Source of the DNA: Flavobacterium frigidimaris
GTDB lineage: Bacteria > Bacteroidota > Bacteroidia > Flavobacteriales > Flavobacteriaceae
Length of the DNA stretch: 64,000 nt
NCBI GenBank assembly: GCA_900129595.1
Contig: FQWG01000002.1
Location: 434,001-498,000, forward strand
Reading direction: 5' to 3'
A program made the position numbers and the translations under genes. Each line of letters begins with the position of its first letter. Position 1 is the first letter of the stretch. Below the pieces are notes generated by a model, which searched no databases, was not told the DNA's origin, and saw nothing but the letters and a program-made list of their open reading frames with translations. Shown piece after piece: positions 43,265 to 51,520 of this stretch.

Positions 43265-44290
43265 ATGAATGACACAAAATTAATAGATATAGCCTCGGCA
43301 TTAGGAATTTCGGTTACTACGGTTTCAAAAGCCTTAAAAGGATATACCGATATTAGTAAAGCTACGCGCGCCAGAGTGATCGAAATGGCAGAAACCATGA
43401 ACTACATGCCAAATTCTGTTGCGGTAAATCTTAGAACCAATGAAACTAAGACAATCGGCGTCATTATTCCCGCTACCGTTCACCACTTTTTTTCGAGTGT
43501 CTTAAACGGCATCCTCGAAGAAGCAGAAAAAAGAGGATATCTGGTCATTATATTACAATCAAACGAAAAGTACGAACTCGAGAAAAAGCAGCTCGCTTTA
43601 TTAATTCAGAAACGAGTTGACGGGGTTTTAATGTCGCTCTCTAACGAAACAGACGATTTTACGCATATTAATGAAGCCATTCGCAAAAACACACCTGTTG
43701 TTTTATTTGATAAGATTGCAAAAAGAGTCGATTGCTCCAAAGTAGTTATTAATGATGCAAAAGCCGCTTTTGATGCCGTTTCTTACCTTATTAATAAAGG
43801 ATACAAAAAAATCGCCCATTTTAGAGGATCGTATGTTCCGCAAAACTCGATCGATCGATTTTTAGGCTATAAAAGAGCGCTTGAAGCGCATGGAATCGAG
43901 TATGATTCGAAATTGGTTTACGTTTGCGATAACAATACTGATTTTGAAGACGGCTACGAAAATGCTCAAAAAATAATGACCGAAAATCCGGATATCGATG
44001 CCATTTTTGCCATTACTGATTTGGTTGCTATCGGGATTATCAAATACTTTAATGAAGCCGGAATAAAAACGCCGGAACAAGTGGCCGTTTTTGGCTTTAG
44101 TAATTGGTTTATGAGTACGGTTATTTCACCAAAATTAACTACAATTGATCAACCCGGATTTGAAATGGGACATCAGGCGGTTTCACTTTTAATTGATGAA
44201 ATTGTCGATATAAAAGAACATCGTCCGGTAACGCATCAAATTATTGAACTTCCTACAAGAATCATTGAAAGAGAATCAACCGTTAAATGA
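43265..44290 (+). CDS. LacI-family transcriptional regulator
   Basis: The 341-residue protein has the LacI HTH at the N-terminus (LIDIASALGISVTTVSKALK, then GYTDISKATRARVIEMAE) with the hinge PNSVAVNLRT, and a periplasmic-binding-like sugar-sensing domain (TIGVIIPATVHHFFSSVLNG). It is divergent from the TonB receptor gene and the tandem palindromes lie in the 164-base gap. It likely represses or activates the trehalose operon in response to sugar. Confidence 0.9.
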   Translation: MNDTKLIDIASALGISVTTVSKALKGYTDISKATRARVIEMAETMNYMPNSVAVNLRTNETKTIGVIIPATVHHFFSSVLNGILEEAEKRGYLVIILQSNEKYELEKKQLALLIQKRVDGVLMSLSNETDDFTHINEAIRKNTPVVLFDKIAKRVDCSKVVINDAKAAFDAVSYLINKGYKKIAHFRGSYVPQNSIDRFLGYKRALEAHGIEYDSKLVYVCDNNTDFEDGYENAQKIMTENPDIDAIFAITDLVAIGIIKYFNEAGIKTPEQVAVFGFSNWFMSTVISPKLTTIDQPGFEMGHQAVSLLIDEIVDIKEHRPVTHQIIELPTRIIERESTVK

Positions 44291-44301
44291 TTTTTTAATT
44301 C

Positions 44302-44309
44302 TAACTTTG
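44302..44309 (+). promoter_or_regulatory. -7 box of the small gene at 44331
   Basis: TAACTTTG matches TAnnTTTG, 21 bases before the ATG. Confidence 0.4.
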
Positions 44310-44330
44310 CCCCAATCTTAAAAAGCATCA

Positions 44331-44684
44331 ATGTTTCCGATTCCTGAAAATACCGATTTTTTATTGGCTGATGCCGAAAAAGAAAACTTATATCTGAGCC
44401 TTATTGAGCAAATTAATAAAGACTTTAATTTAGCCAATGAAGGAATTGATTTCCCGATGAGCATTTCTCCCGAAGAATTAAAAATTCAGCTTCACGAAAA
44501 AATCTACCGCATGATTCAGTACAAATTTGCTGAATACCTGAATCTCCTTTATATCATTGATGTATCTGAAGAAGAAATTAAAAAACTGGATGGCTCTGAT
44601 TTGGTGATCCTGGCGGAACAGGTTTCTTTTTTGATTTTAAAAAGAGAGTGGCAAAAAGTTTGGTTTCGAAATTATTACAAGTAG
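44331..44684 (+). CDS. small conserved-looking hypothetical protein
   Basis: A 117-residue soluble helical protein without signal or membrane segments. I do not recognise a domain. It is acidic, with two Leu-rich helical stretches (ENLYLSLIEQINKDFNL; FAEYLNLLYIIDVSEEE). It is 40 bases behind lacI with its own promoter box. A Flavobacteriaceae-specific housekeeping protein is my guess. Confidence 0.6.
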   Translation: MFPIPENTDFLLADAEKENLYLSLIEQINKDFNLANEGIDFPMSISPEELKIQLHEKIYRMIQYKFAEYLNLLYIIDVSEEEIKKLDGSDLVILAEQVSFLILKREWQKVWFRNYYK

Positions 44685-44710
44685 AGATTCTAAATTTCTA
44701 AATTTTATTT

Positions 44711-45196
44711 TTAAGCCTTTGTTGGTATTTCATATAGTTTAATAAAGAGTTCCAAAGATTTATTGAAGTTTAATATTTTATCTAAAATTGGCTGTAAGGA
44801 TTCCGGAGCATCTTCAATAAAATAGTCAATATGAAATTTTAATGTTTCCCCTATCTGGAAACGGTCAAGTACTTTTGGCGGAAGTGCAAAAGATCTTAAT
44901 TGAAGTAATTCGCCACTTCTTGCCTGATCACGAAAAAACCAGGACAGAAATTCTAACGAGACTAAACTCTCAGAAGATTTATCTAATGTGAATTCGAATT
45001 GTAACATCACTTCATCTTTCAGTCCACCATCAGTTCTTAATAAAGTGGCAAGCGGTAGATGAGAAAGTGATACATCACCCAAATCAGAACCTTTTATCCC
45101 TTCTAAATTATCAATTCCACTGCTAACATTTTCTATTCCTTTTAAACTTCCTATTGTTTTCTGAAATAAATCGATCTCTTTTGGATATTCTCCCAT
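44711..45196 (-). CDS. hypothetical protein, no recognised domain
   Basis: A 161-residue soluble protein with no signal or membrane segment. A beta-rich central part (DEVMLQFEFTLDKSSESLVS) and FKIG-like FQIGETLKFHIDYFIED are visible, then a helical tail. It is one base from the end of the lipoprotein gene, so the two are coupled. Function unknown. Confidence 0.6.
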   Translation of the reverse strand: MGEYPKEIDLFQKTIGSLKGIENVSSGIDNLEGIKGSDLGDVSLSHLPLATLLRTDGGLKDEVMLQFEFTLDKSSESLVSLEFLSWFFRDQARSGELLQLRSFALPPKVLDRFQIGETLKFHIDYFIEDAPESLQPILDKILNFNKSLELFIKLYEIPTKA

Positions 45197-45197
45197 T

Positions 45198-45761
45198 CTA
45201 AGTTTTACTATTTGGTCTTACAATATTTTTTAATCTGTCTAATTCAGACCAAAGTCCGAAACCGCTGGTATCTAATTTACTTCCAGTAATTTGAAAACGA
45301 CCGCATTTAAAACAAATCTTTGCTATACCAACTGTTTTTTCTTTCTTTTTAAAAATAAAAATATCACGATACTCTGCAGCACAAGAAGCATAAGCGTCTG
45401 GTGACGAATCTTTTTCGCTAAAAACATTTTGAATGTCTTTTTGCTGTTTAATAGTTAAGTCTGATTTTTTATAATTATGCTTTAATAGAATCTTCTCGAA
45501 ATTTTCTTTTGGAATAGTATCCGGAAAATGATGCACAAATAAAGTTATGAATTCTGTTTCTTTTTCAGTATTAATATCTTTCCTAATAAGTTTCGAAAAA
45601 TCATGATCAGAAAAATTCAAATAATAATGATCTATTTTATCCGAATCGAAAAAAGGTTTTAATTCTTTCTTTACAACCTTTTTGCCTGCTACTTCTACTT
45701 TATTAGAATTTTTACAACTCGAAATTATAATAACAATAAGTACAAAAATATATTTTCTCAC
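45198..45761 (-). CDS. small hypothetical lipoprotein
   Basis: A 187-residue protein with signal helix and lipobox IISSC, Cys16. The mature part has Lys-rich and Tyr-rich segments and four late cysteines (DAYASCAAEY, and AKICFKCGRF), which could form a metal site or disulfides. I recognise no family. It sits between two other orphans on the same strand. Confidence 0.6.
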   Translation of the reverse strand: MRKYIFVLIVIIISSCKNSNKVEVAGKKVVKKELKPFFDSDKIDHYYLNFSDHDFSKLIRKDINTEKETEFITLFVHHFPDTIPKENFEKILLKHNYKKSDLTIKQQKDIQNVFSEKDSSPDAYASCAAEYRDIFIFKKKEKTVGIAKICFKCGRFQITGSKLDTSGFGLWSELDRLKNIVRPNSKT

Positions 45762-45801
45762 TTTTTTTGGATTTAAAACTTAATGTCTTCAATTTGAAAT
45801 A

Positions 45802-46476
45802 TTAAATTTTGACAATATCTGTTCCTAGTTTTTTATTTTGAACTATTTTATTAACCAAGTCTCGAAATGTTTCAATATCTCCAGTAGTAATAGTACTTTC
45901 ATATTTCCAGTTTGGAAATATTCTGTCTAACAAATGATCTAAACATCTTTCTCTTTCTACTTTTACATCGAATTTATCGAAAACTTTCACCCCTGTTAAT
46001 GTTACTTCTTCTAATAGAGGAGAAAAATTATCATTAATAGCCAAAAAATCTTCGATTCTTGTTGACGGCTTTAAACTTACAACATCTACACCTTTAATTT
46101 TTAAATTTCGCTTTAAGGTTTGAAAAACAGAGAATGTTAAACATTCTGAACCCAAAATTTTGATTGGTTTGACAATTTCTTTTTCAGCTACAGTTGATAA
46201 AAAATCACAAAGATCACCTAAAGTTTTTTTATCATCCGGATTGAAGATTGTATCCCATATTTTTATTGGCACATCAATTCTAAATTCTTGATTTAAAAAT
46301 TTAGATAATTCCTTCCAAGGTAATAAATCCTGAACTTCACGCCATTCGCGTATTAATGTATACTTTGTTAAAACAAAAGTTCCATCAACCATAAAATCAA
46401 ATTGGCCTGAAAGTCTATGCTGTTCTTTGAATATTTCTAAAAGCTCATTAGAAGTATAACAGATCTTATCATTCAT
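45802..46476 (-). CDS. hypothetical protein, no recognised domain
   Basis: A 224-residue soluble protein. Residues about 90-170 (KTLGDLCDFLSTVAEKEIVK, SECLTFSVFQTLKRNLKIKG, LKPSTRIEDFL) read as a compact alpha/beta domain, but I cannot name it. It is the first of three orphan genes on the minus strand. Confidence 0.6.
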   Translation of the reverse strand: MNDKICYTSNELLEIFKEQHRLSGQFDFMVDGTFVLTKYTLIREWREVQDLLPWKELSKFLNQEFRIDVPIKIWDTIFNPDDKKTLGDLCDFLSTVAEKEIVKPIKILGSECLTFSVFQTLKRNLKIKGVDVVSLKPSTRIEDFLAINDNFSPLLEEVTLTGVKVFDKFDVKVERERCLDHLLDRIFPNWKYESTITTGDIETFRDLVNKIVQNKKLGTDIVKI

Positions 46477-46540
46477 AACTTATATTTTCTTTTATCCATT
46501 CGAAACCTTAGAAACTTAGCATCTCAGAACCTTAGCAACT

Positions 46541-47092
46541 CTAAAAGTAAACTCTCACAAAAGGCATAAACCCGGACCCGTAAAGACTTCTATCGGGATC
46601 ATACAAAACATCATAACGCGCACCAATCGTGACACTTCCGGTTCTGTAACCTACACCAAGATACAAGGCAGTATTCCAATAATTATCAGAATAACTTGGT
46701 CTGTAGGGCGTTGAATTATAATCGGTATTGACACGAACTTGTTCTAACTCAGCTGACAATTGAATTTCCGGAATCGGATTTACAAGTCCCACCAGACTTC
46801 CTCCATACACAAAAGAGTTGTAATAACTTTTCGAAGATAAGTAACCAAATTGCAGACCAACACCAACCGCTACAATTTCGTTTACATTATAAATGGCACT
46901 TGGCATTACAGAAATATCCGTATATCCGGATCCAATTCCTACACCAAGTCCGCCTCCAAATTGCACTTTCTCCCAAAAATGATTACTATTGCCGATAATG
47001 TATTTTTGCTGCGAAATTGCAGAAGTTGAAAACAAGACTGCCAAAATCACAAAAAAAGGTTTGAAAACGATTGAAATTTGATTATAATTCAT
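46541..47092 (-). CDS. outer-membrane beta-barrel protein upstream of sucA
   Basis: The start at ATG 47092 (183 residues) begins with a signal peptide (NQISIVFKPFFVILAVLFST then SAISQ); the longer in-frame ORF to 47188 runs over the sucA promoter and has a basic, unlikely N-terminus. The mature part alternates short amphipathic strands (GGGLGVGIGSGYTDISVMPS, AALYLGVGYRTGSVTIGAR-like) and ends in RVYF with a terminal Phe, typical of a small porin-like barrel. Its position next to sucA may explain occasional annotation as an oxoglutarate-related protein; it has no such domain. Confidence 0.75.
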   Translation of the reverse strand: MNYNQISIVFKPFFVILAVLFSTSAISQQKYIIGNSNHFWEKVQFGGGLGVGIGSGYTDISVMPSAIYNVNEIVAVGVGLQFGYLSSKSYYNSFVYGGSLVGLVNPIPEIQLSAELEQVRVNTDYNSTPYRPSYSDNYWNTALYLGVGYRTGSVTIGARYDVLYDPDRSLYGSGFMPFVRVYF

Positions 47093-47164
47093 AGTTGAGT
47101 CTATTTTTAACAAATTTTTACGTAAAAGTACGTAAAAAAAAGATTTAAATAAATGCGATTGTTG

Positions 47165-47172
47165 TACTTTTG
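47165..47172 (+). promoter_or_regulatory. -7 box of sucA
   Basis: TACTTTTG matches TAnnTTTG, 37 bases before the ATG at 47209. A TTG at 47170 that could extend the reading frame lies inside this box, so 47209 is the true start. Confidence 0.55.
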
Positions 47173-47208
47173 CCTTTCTATTTAACAAAAAGTATATTCA
47201 CTCATATT

Positions 47209-49983
47209 ATGGATAGGTTTTCATTTTTAAATGCAGCGCATACAGAGTTTTTCGCACAATTATATGATCAGTATTTAGTAAATCCAGATAGCGTTGAGCC
47301 AAGCTGGAGAAGTTTTTTTCAAGGTTTCGACTTTGGACAGACGACTTATAATGACGAAAATCCAGTTCAACGAATCGTTGAGTATGTAACTAGCGACAAT
47401 CAAGATTGTAGTCTTGTTTCTGACAAACTACAAAAAGAATTCAATGTACTAAAGTTAATCGATGCCTACCGTACTCGCGGACATTTGTTTACAAAAACAA
47501 ATCCGGTTCGTGATCGCAGAACATCTTCGCCAACATTAGACATCGAAAATTTCGGATTAACAACTGCTGATCTTTCCAGTGTTTTTGATGCTGGTCAGGC
47601 TATCGGAGTGGGGCCATCTACTTTGCAGGATATCGTAACACGTCTTAAATCTATTTACTGCCAGCATATTGGTATTGAATATATGTATATCAGAAATCCT
47701 GGCGTTGTACAGTGGATTCAGGATAAACTGGCTGTAAATGTAAATCAGCCTAATTTCTCTTCTGAAGAAAAGAAAACGATCCTAAACAAATTAAACCAGG
47801 CGGTTTCTTTCGAGAACTTCTTACATACTAAATATGTTGGTCAAAAAAGATTTTCACTAGAAGGTGGAGAATCTATCATTCCGGCTTTAGATGCTTTGAT
47901 CGAACAAGCTGCTGAAAAAGGTGTTGAACAATTCGTAATGGGAATGGCTCACCGTGGTCGTCTGAACGTTTTGGCTAACATCTTCGGAAAATCTACTCAG
48001 GATATTTTTGGTGAGTTTGACGGTAAAGATTACGATCAGGAATATTTTGATGGTGATGTAAAATACCATTTAGGTCTTACTGCCGACAAAAAAACAAGAA
48101 CAGGAAAAAATATTAATATCAATTTAGCACCAAACCCTTCTCACTTAGAAACGGTTGGAGCTGTAATTGAAGGAATCACAAGAGCAAAACAAGATAAATA
48201 TTTTCCAAACGATTTCTCAAAAGTATTGCCAATTGCCGTTCACGGAGATGCTGCAATCGCAGGTCAGGGAATTTTATACGAAATCATTCAAATGGCATTG
48301 CTTGACGGTTACAAAACCGGAGGAACAATTCATATCGTAATCAACAATCAGGTTGGTTTTACTACTAACTATTTAGATGCACGTTCGTCTACTTACTGTA
48401 CAGATGTTGCCAAAGTAACGCTTTCACCAGTATTACACGTAAATGCTGATGATGCAGAGGCTGTTGTACACGCAGTATCTTTTGCATTAGATTACAGAAT
48501 GCAATTTGGCCGTGACGTATTTATTGACTTATTAGGATATAGAAAATACGGTCATAACGAAGGTGATGAGCCTCGTTTTACACAACCTGTATTATATAAA
48601 ATCATCGCAAAACATAAAAATCCAAGAGATATTTATGCTGAAAAATTATTGTCAGACGGCGTAATCGATGCTTCTTATGTAAACGCTTTAGAAAAAGAAT
48701 ACAAATCTACTATGGAGGAGAATTTACAAGCTTCCCGTAAAAAAGATTTGACGATTATAACGCCATTCATGAAAAACGAATGGGATGGATTTGTTCAGGT
48801 AACAGATACGCAGATGCTTGAAAAAGTTGACACTACTTTTGACAAAAAAGGACTAGATTCTATCATCGGTACAATTTCAACATTACCAGCGGACAAGAAA
48901 TTCATTAGTAAAATAACTAAAATCGTTACGGACAGAAAAACCGGATACGACAATAATACTATCGATTGGGGAACTGCAGAAGCCTTGGCTTACGGTTCAC
49001 TTTTGACTGAAGGATTCGATATTCGTATTTCAGGTCAGGACGTAGAGCGTGGTACATTCTCTCACCGTCACGCTGTTGTAAAAGTAGAAGATTCTGAAGA
49101 AGAAGTAATCCTGCTGGATAGCATCGAAAACAAAAAAGGAAAATTCGGCGTATTCAATTCACTTTTATCTGAATATGGTGTACTTGGTTTTGATTATGGA
49201 TATGCATTAGCGAATCCAAACGCTTTGACAATTTGGGAAGCTCAATTTGGAGATTTCTCTAACGGAGCCCAAATCATGATTGACCAGTACATTTCATGTG
49301 GTGAAGATAAATGGAACAACCAAAACGGTATTGTTTTATTATTGCCTCACGGATATGAAGGACAAGGTGCAGAACACTCTTCTGCAAGAATGGAGCGTTA
49401 CTTACAACTTTGTGCAAGACAAAATATGTATGTGGCAGACTGTACAACTCCTGCCAACTTCTTCCACTTGTTGAGAAGACAGATGAAAACAAATTTCCGT
49501 AAACCTTTGGTCGTTTTCTCTCCAAAAAGTTTATTGCGTGATCCAAGATGTGTTTCTACAGCAGAAGAATTAGCTACAGGAAGTTTCCAGGAAACAATTG
49601 ATGACAATACAGTAGATAAAAAAGCAGTAAAAACCTTGGTTTTTGTTACCGGTAAATTCTACTATGACATCGTTGCCGAAAGAGAAAACAACGGAAGAAA
49701 TGACGTTGCAGTGGCTCGTATTGAGCAATTATTCCCTTTCCCGGTTGCACAACTTAAAGAAATCATCGCACAATATCCAAATGCTGATGATTATGTTTGG
49801 GCTCAGGAAGAACCTAAAAACATGGGAGCTTACAGCTTTATGTTAATGAACTTTGATCTTGTAAAATGGAGATTAGCTTCACTAAAAGCTTACGCAGCAC
49901 CGGCATCAGGAAGTTATACCCGTGCAAAACGCCGTCATGCAGATGCAATTAGAATGGTATTCGATAAAGATTTATTCAGATAA
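47209..49983 (+). CDS. sucA: 2-oxoglutarate dehydrogenase E1 component
   Basis: The start at ATG 47209 gives 924 residues beginning MDRFSFLNAAHTEFFAQLYD, the usual E1o N-terminus. It uses thiamine diphosphate to decarboxylate 2-oxoglutarate and passes the succinyl group to E2 in the TCA cycle. The E1 motif VMGMAHRGRLNVLAN with its conserved His and the thiamine/Mg region GDAAIAGQGILYE, plus RKYGHNEGDEPRFTQP, are all present. Length is normal. The E2 gene follows after 82 bases and is probably cotranscribed. Confidence 0.96.
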   Translation: MDRFSFLNAAHTEFFAQLYDQYLVNPDSVEPSWRSFFQGFDFGQTTYNDENPVQRIVEYVTSDNQDCSLVSDKLQKEFNVLKLIDAYRTRGHLFTKTNPVRDRRTSSPTLDIENFGLTTADLSSVFDAGQAIGVGPSTLQDIVTRLKSIYCQHIGIEYMYIRNPGVVQWIQDKLAVNVNQPNFSSEEKKTILNKLNQAVSFENFLHTKYVGQKRFSLEGGESIIPALDALIEQAAEKGVEQFVMGMAHRGRLNVLANIFGKSTQDIFGEFDGKDYDQEYFDGDVKYHLGLTADKKTRTGKNININLAPNPSHLETVGAVIEGITRAKQDKYFPNDFSKVLPIAVHGDAAIAGQGILYEIIQMALLDGYKTGGTIHIVINNQVGFTTNYLDARSSTYCTDVAKVTLSPVLHVNADDAEAVVHAVSFALDYRMQFGRDVFIDLLGYRKYGHNEGDEPRFTQPVLYKIIAKHKNPRDIYAEKLLSDGVIDASYVNALEKEYKSTMEENLQASRKKDLTIITPFMKNEWDGFVQVTDTQMLEKVDTTFDKKGLDSIIGTISTLPADKKFISKITKIVTDRKTGYDNNTIDWGTAEALAYGSLLTEGFDIRISGQDVERGTFSHRHAVVKVEDSEEEVILLDSIENKKGKFGVFNSLLSEYGVLGFDYGYALANPNALTIWEAQFGDFSNGAQIMIDQYISCGEDKWNNQNGIVLLLPHGYEGQGAEHSSARMERYLQLCARQNMYVADCTTPANFFHLLRRQMKTNFRKPLVVFSPKSLLRDPRCVSTAEELATGSFQETIDDNTVDKKAVKTLVFVTGKFYYDIVAERENNGRNDVAVARIEQLFPFPVAQLKEIIAQYPNADDYVWAQEEPKNMGAYSFMLMNFDLVKWRLASLKAYAAPASGSYTRAKRRHADAIRMVFDKDLFR

Positions 49984-50065
49984 AAAATTAGTTTAACGTT
50001 TAAGACTTAAAGTACGACCAAACACTTTAATCTTTAAACAATACAAACCTTAAACAAAAACAAAG

Positions 50066-51304
50066 ATGATTTTAGAAATGAAAGTCCCATCACCAGGGGA
50101 ATCAATAAAAGAAGTTGAAATTGCAACTTGGTTAGTAAAAGACGGAGATTATGTAGAAAAAGATCAAGCTATTGCTGAAGTTGATTCAGACAAAGCGACT
50201 CTTGAATTACCGGCAGAAGCAAGCGGAATCATTACGCTAAAAGCAGAAGAAGGTGATGCAGTAGCTGTGGGAGCTGTAGTTTGTTTAATCGATACAGGTG
50301 CAGCAAAACCTGCAGGAGATGCTCCGGCGGCCGAAGCTCCAAAAGCGGAAGTAAAAGCAGAAGCGCCTAAGGCAGAAGCAAAAGCGGAAGCTCCAAAAGC
50401 AGCACCAGCACCAGCAGCAACTTATGCTACAGGAACTCCATCTCCGGCAGCAAGAAAAATATTAGACGAAAAAAACATAGCACCGGCAACTGTTTCAGGA
50501 ACTGGTAAAGGCGGAAGAATTACTAAAGATGATGCTGTAAACGCAGTGCCTTCTATGGGAACTCCAACTGGAGGAAACCGTGGATCTGAGCGTACAAAAT
50601 TATCAATGTTACGTCGTAAAGTAGCAGAGCGATTAGTAGCTGCTAAAAACGAAACAGCAATGTTAACGACTTTCAACGAAGTTAACATGACGCCAATCAA
50701 CTTAATTCGTAACGAATACAAAGATGCTTTCAAAGCAAAACATGGTGGTCTTGGTTTAGGATACATGTCTTTCTTTACAAAAGCAGTTACAAGAGCTTTA
50801 GAATTATATCCGGACGTAAACTCTATGATGGATGGTGATTATAAAGTAGCTTACGATTTTGCTGATATCTCTATCGCAGTTTCAGGGCCAAAAGGTTTAA
50901 TGGTTCCTGTGGTTCGTAATGCTGAAAACTTAAGTTTCCGCGGAATTGAAGCTGAAATCAAAAGATTAGCATTGAGAGCCCGTGATGGTCAGATTACTGT
51001 TGACGATATGACTGGCGGAACTTTTACAATTACTAATGGTGGCGTTTTTGGAAGTATGTTAAGTACTCCAATCATCAACCCTCCACAATCAGGAATTTTA
51101 GGAATGCACAACATTATCGAGCGTCCAATTGCTGTAAACGGTAAAGTTGAGATTCACCCAATGATGTATGTAGCACTTTCTTATGACCACAGAATCATCG
51201 ACGGACGTGAGTCTGTTGGTTTTTTAGTAGCTGTAAAAGAAGCTTTAGAAAATCCTTTGGAATTATTAATGAATGGCGATGCTAAACGTGCTTTAGAGTT
51301 GTAA
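50066..51304 (+). CDS. sucB: 2-oxoglutarate dehydrogenase E2 (dihydrolipoamide succinyltransferase)
   Basis: A 412-residue protein. One lipoyl domain carries Lys43 in the [12 protein letters not shown] motif. A flexible Ala/Pro/Glu/Lys linker (repeats of EAPKAEAKA, about residues 85-120) leads to the E1/E3-binding domain ([20 protein letters not shown]) and the catalytic core with His375 and Asp379 in [10 protein letters not shown]. It takes the succinyl group from E1 and gives succinyl-CoA. A terminator follows. Confidence 0.96.
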   Translation: MILEMKVPSPGESIKEVEIATWLVKDGDYVEKDQAIAEVDSDKATLELPAEASGIITLKAEEGDAVAVGAVVCLIDTGAAKPAGDAPAAEAPKAEVKAEAPKAEAKAEAPKAAPAPAATYATGTPSPAARKILDEKNIAPATVSGTGKGGRITKDDAVNAVPSMGTPTGGNRGSERTKLSMLRRKVAERLVAAKNETAMLTTFNEVNMTPINLIRNEYKDAFKAKHGGLGLGYMSFFTKAVTRALELYPDVNSMMDGDYKVAYDFADISIAVSGPKGLMVPVVRNAENLSFRGIEAEIKRLALRARDGQITVDDMTGGTFTITNGGVFGSMLSTPIINPPQSGILGMHNIIERPIAVNGKVEIHPMMYVALSYDHRIIDGRESVGFLVAVKEALENPLELLMNGDAKRALEL

Positions 51305-51330
51305 TTTTAAGTAATTTCGGTAATAATATA

Positions 51331-51363
51331 AAAACCTGTTCATTTATCTGAACAGGTTTTTTT
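51331..51363 (+). terminator. terminator after sucB
   Basis: A perfect 12-bp stem AAAACCTGTTCA / TGAACAGGTTTT with a 6-base loop and a T-run. Confidence 0.85.
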
Positions 51364-51438
51364 ATATAAAATTTAATTAAGATTTGCTTAAGATGTTAAT
51401 TTTTTAAACAAACGTAAATTTTACCCTTTAAAAAATAT

Positions 51439-51520
51439 TTTATTTAGAATAAATAAGAATAGCTTGTGTAGTTGATAATCAACAACTAAATTTGCGCTAT
51501 TAAAATCAATTCTAAATAAA
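51439..51520. repeat. 12-base inverted repeat flanking the siderophore receptor promoter
   Basis: TTTATTTAGAAT (51439-51450) and its exact complement ATTCTAAATAAA (51509-51520) lie on either side of the promoter; the right copy ends at the start codon. Confidence 0.75.
51464..51494 (+). promoter_or_regulatory. promoter of the siderophore receptor gene with internal palindrome
   Basis: TTG (51464-51466) and TAAATTTG (51487-51494) are 20 bases apart. The spacer contains GTTGATAATCAAC (51471-51483), a 13-base palindrome with a GATAATC core like that of Fur sites, a candidate iron operator. Confidence 0.6.

Noticed and set aside
47093..47188. N-terminal extension of the outer-membrane protein toward sucA
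   Set aside because: It would cross the sucA promoter and hide the clear signal peptide that begins at 47092.
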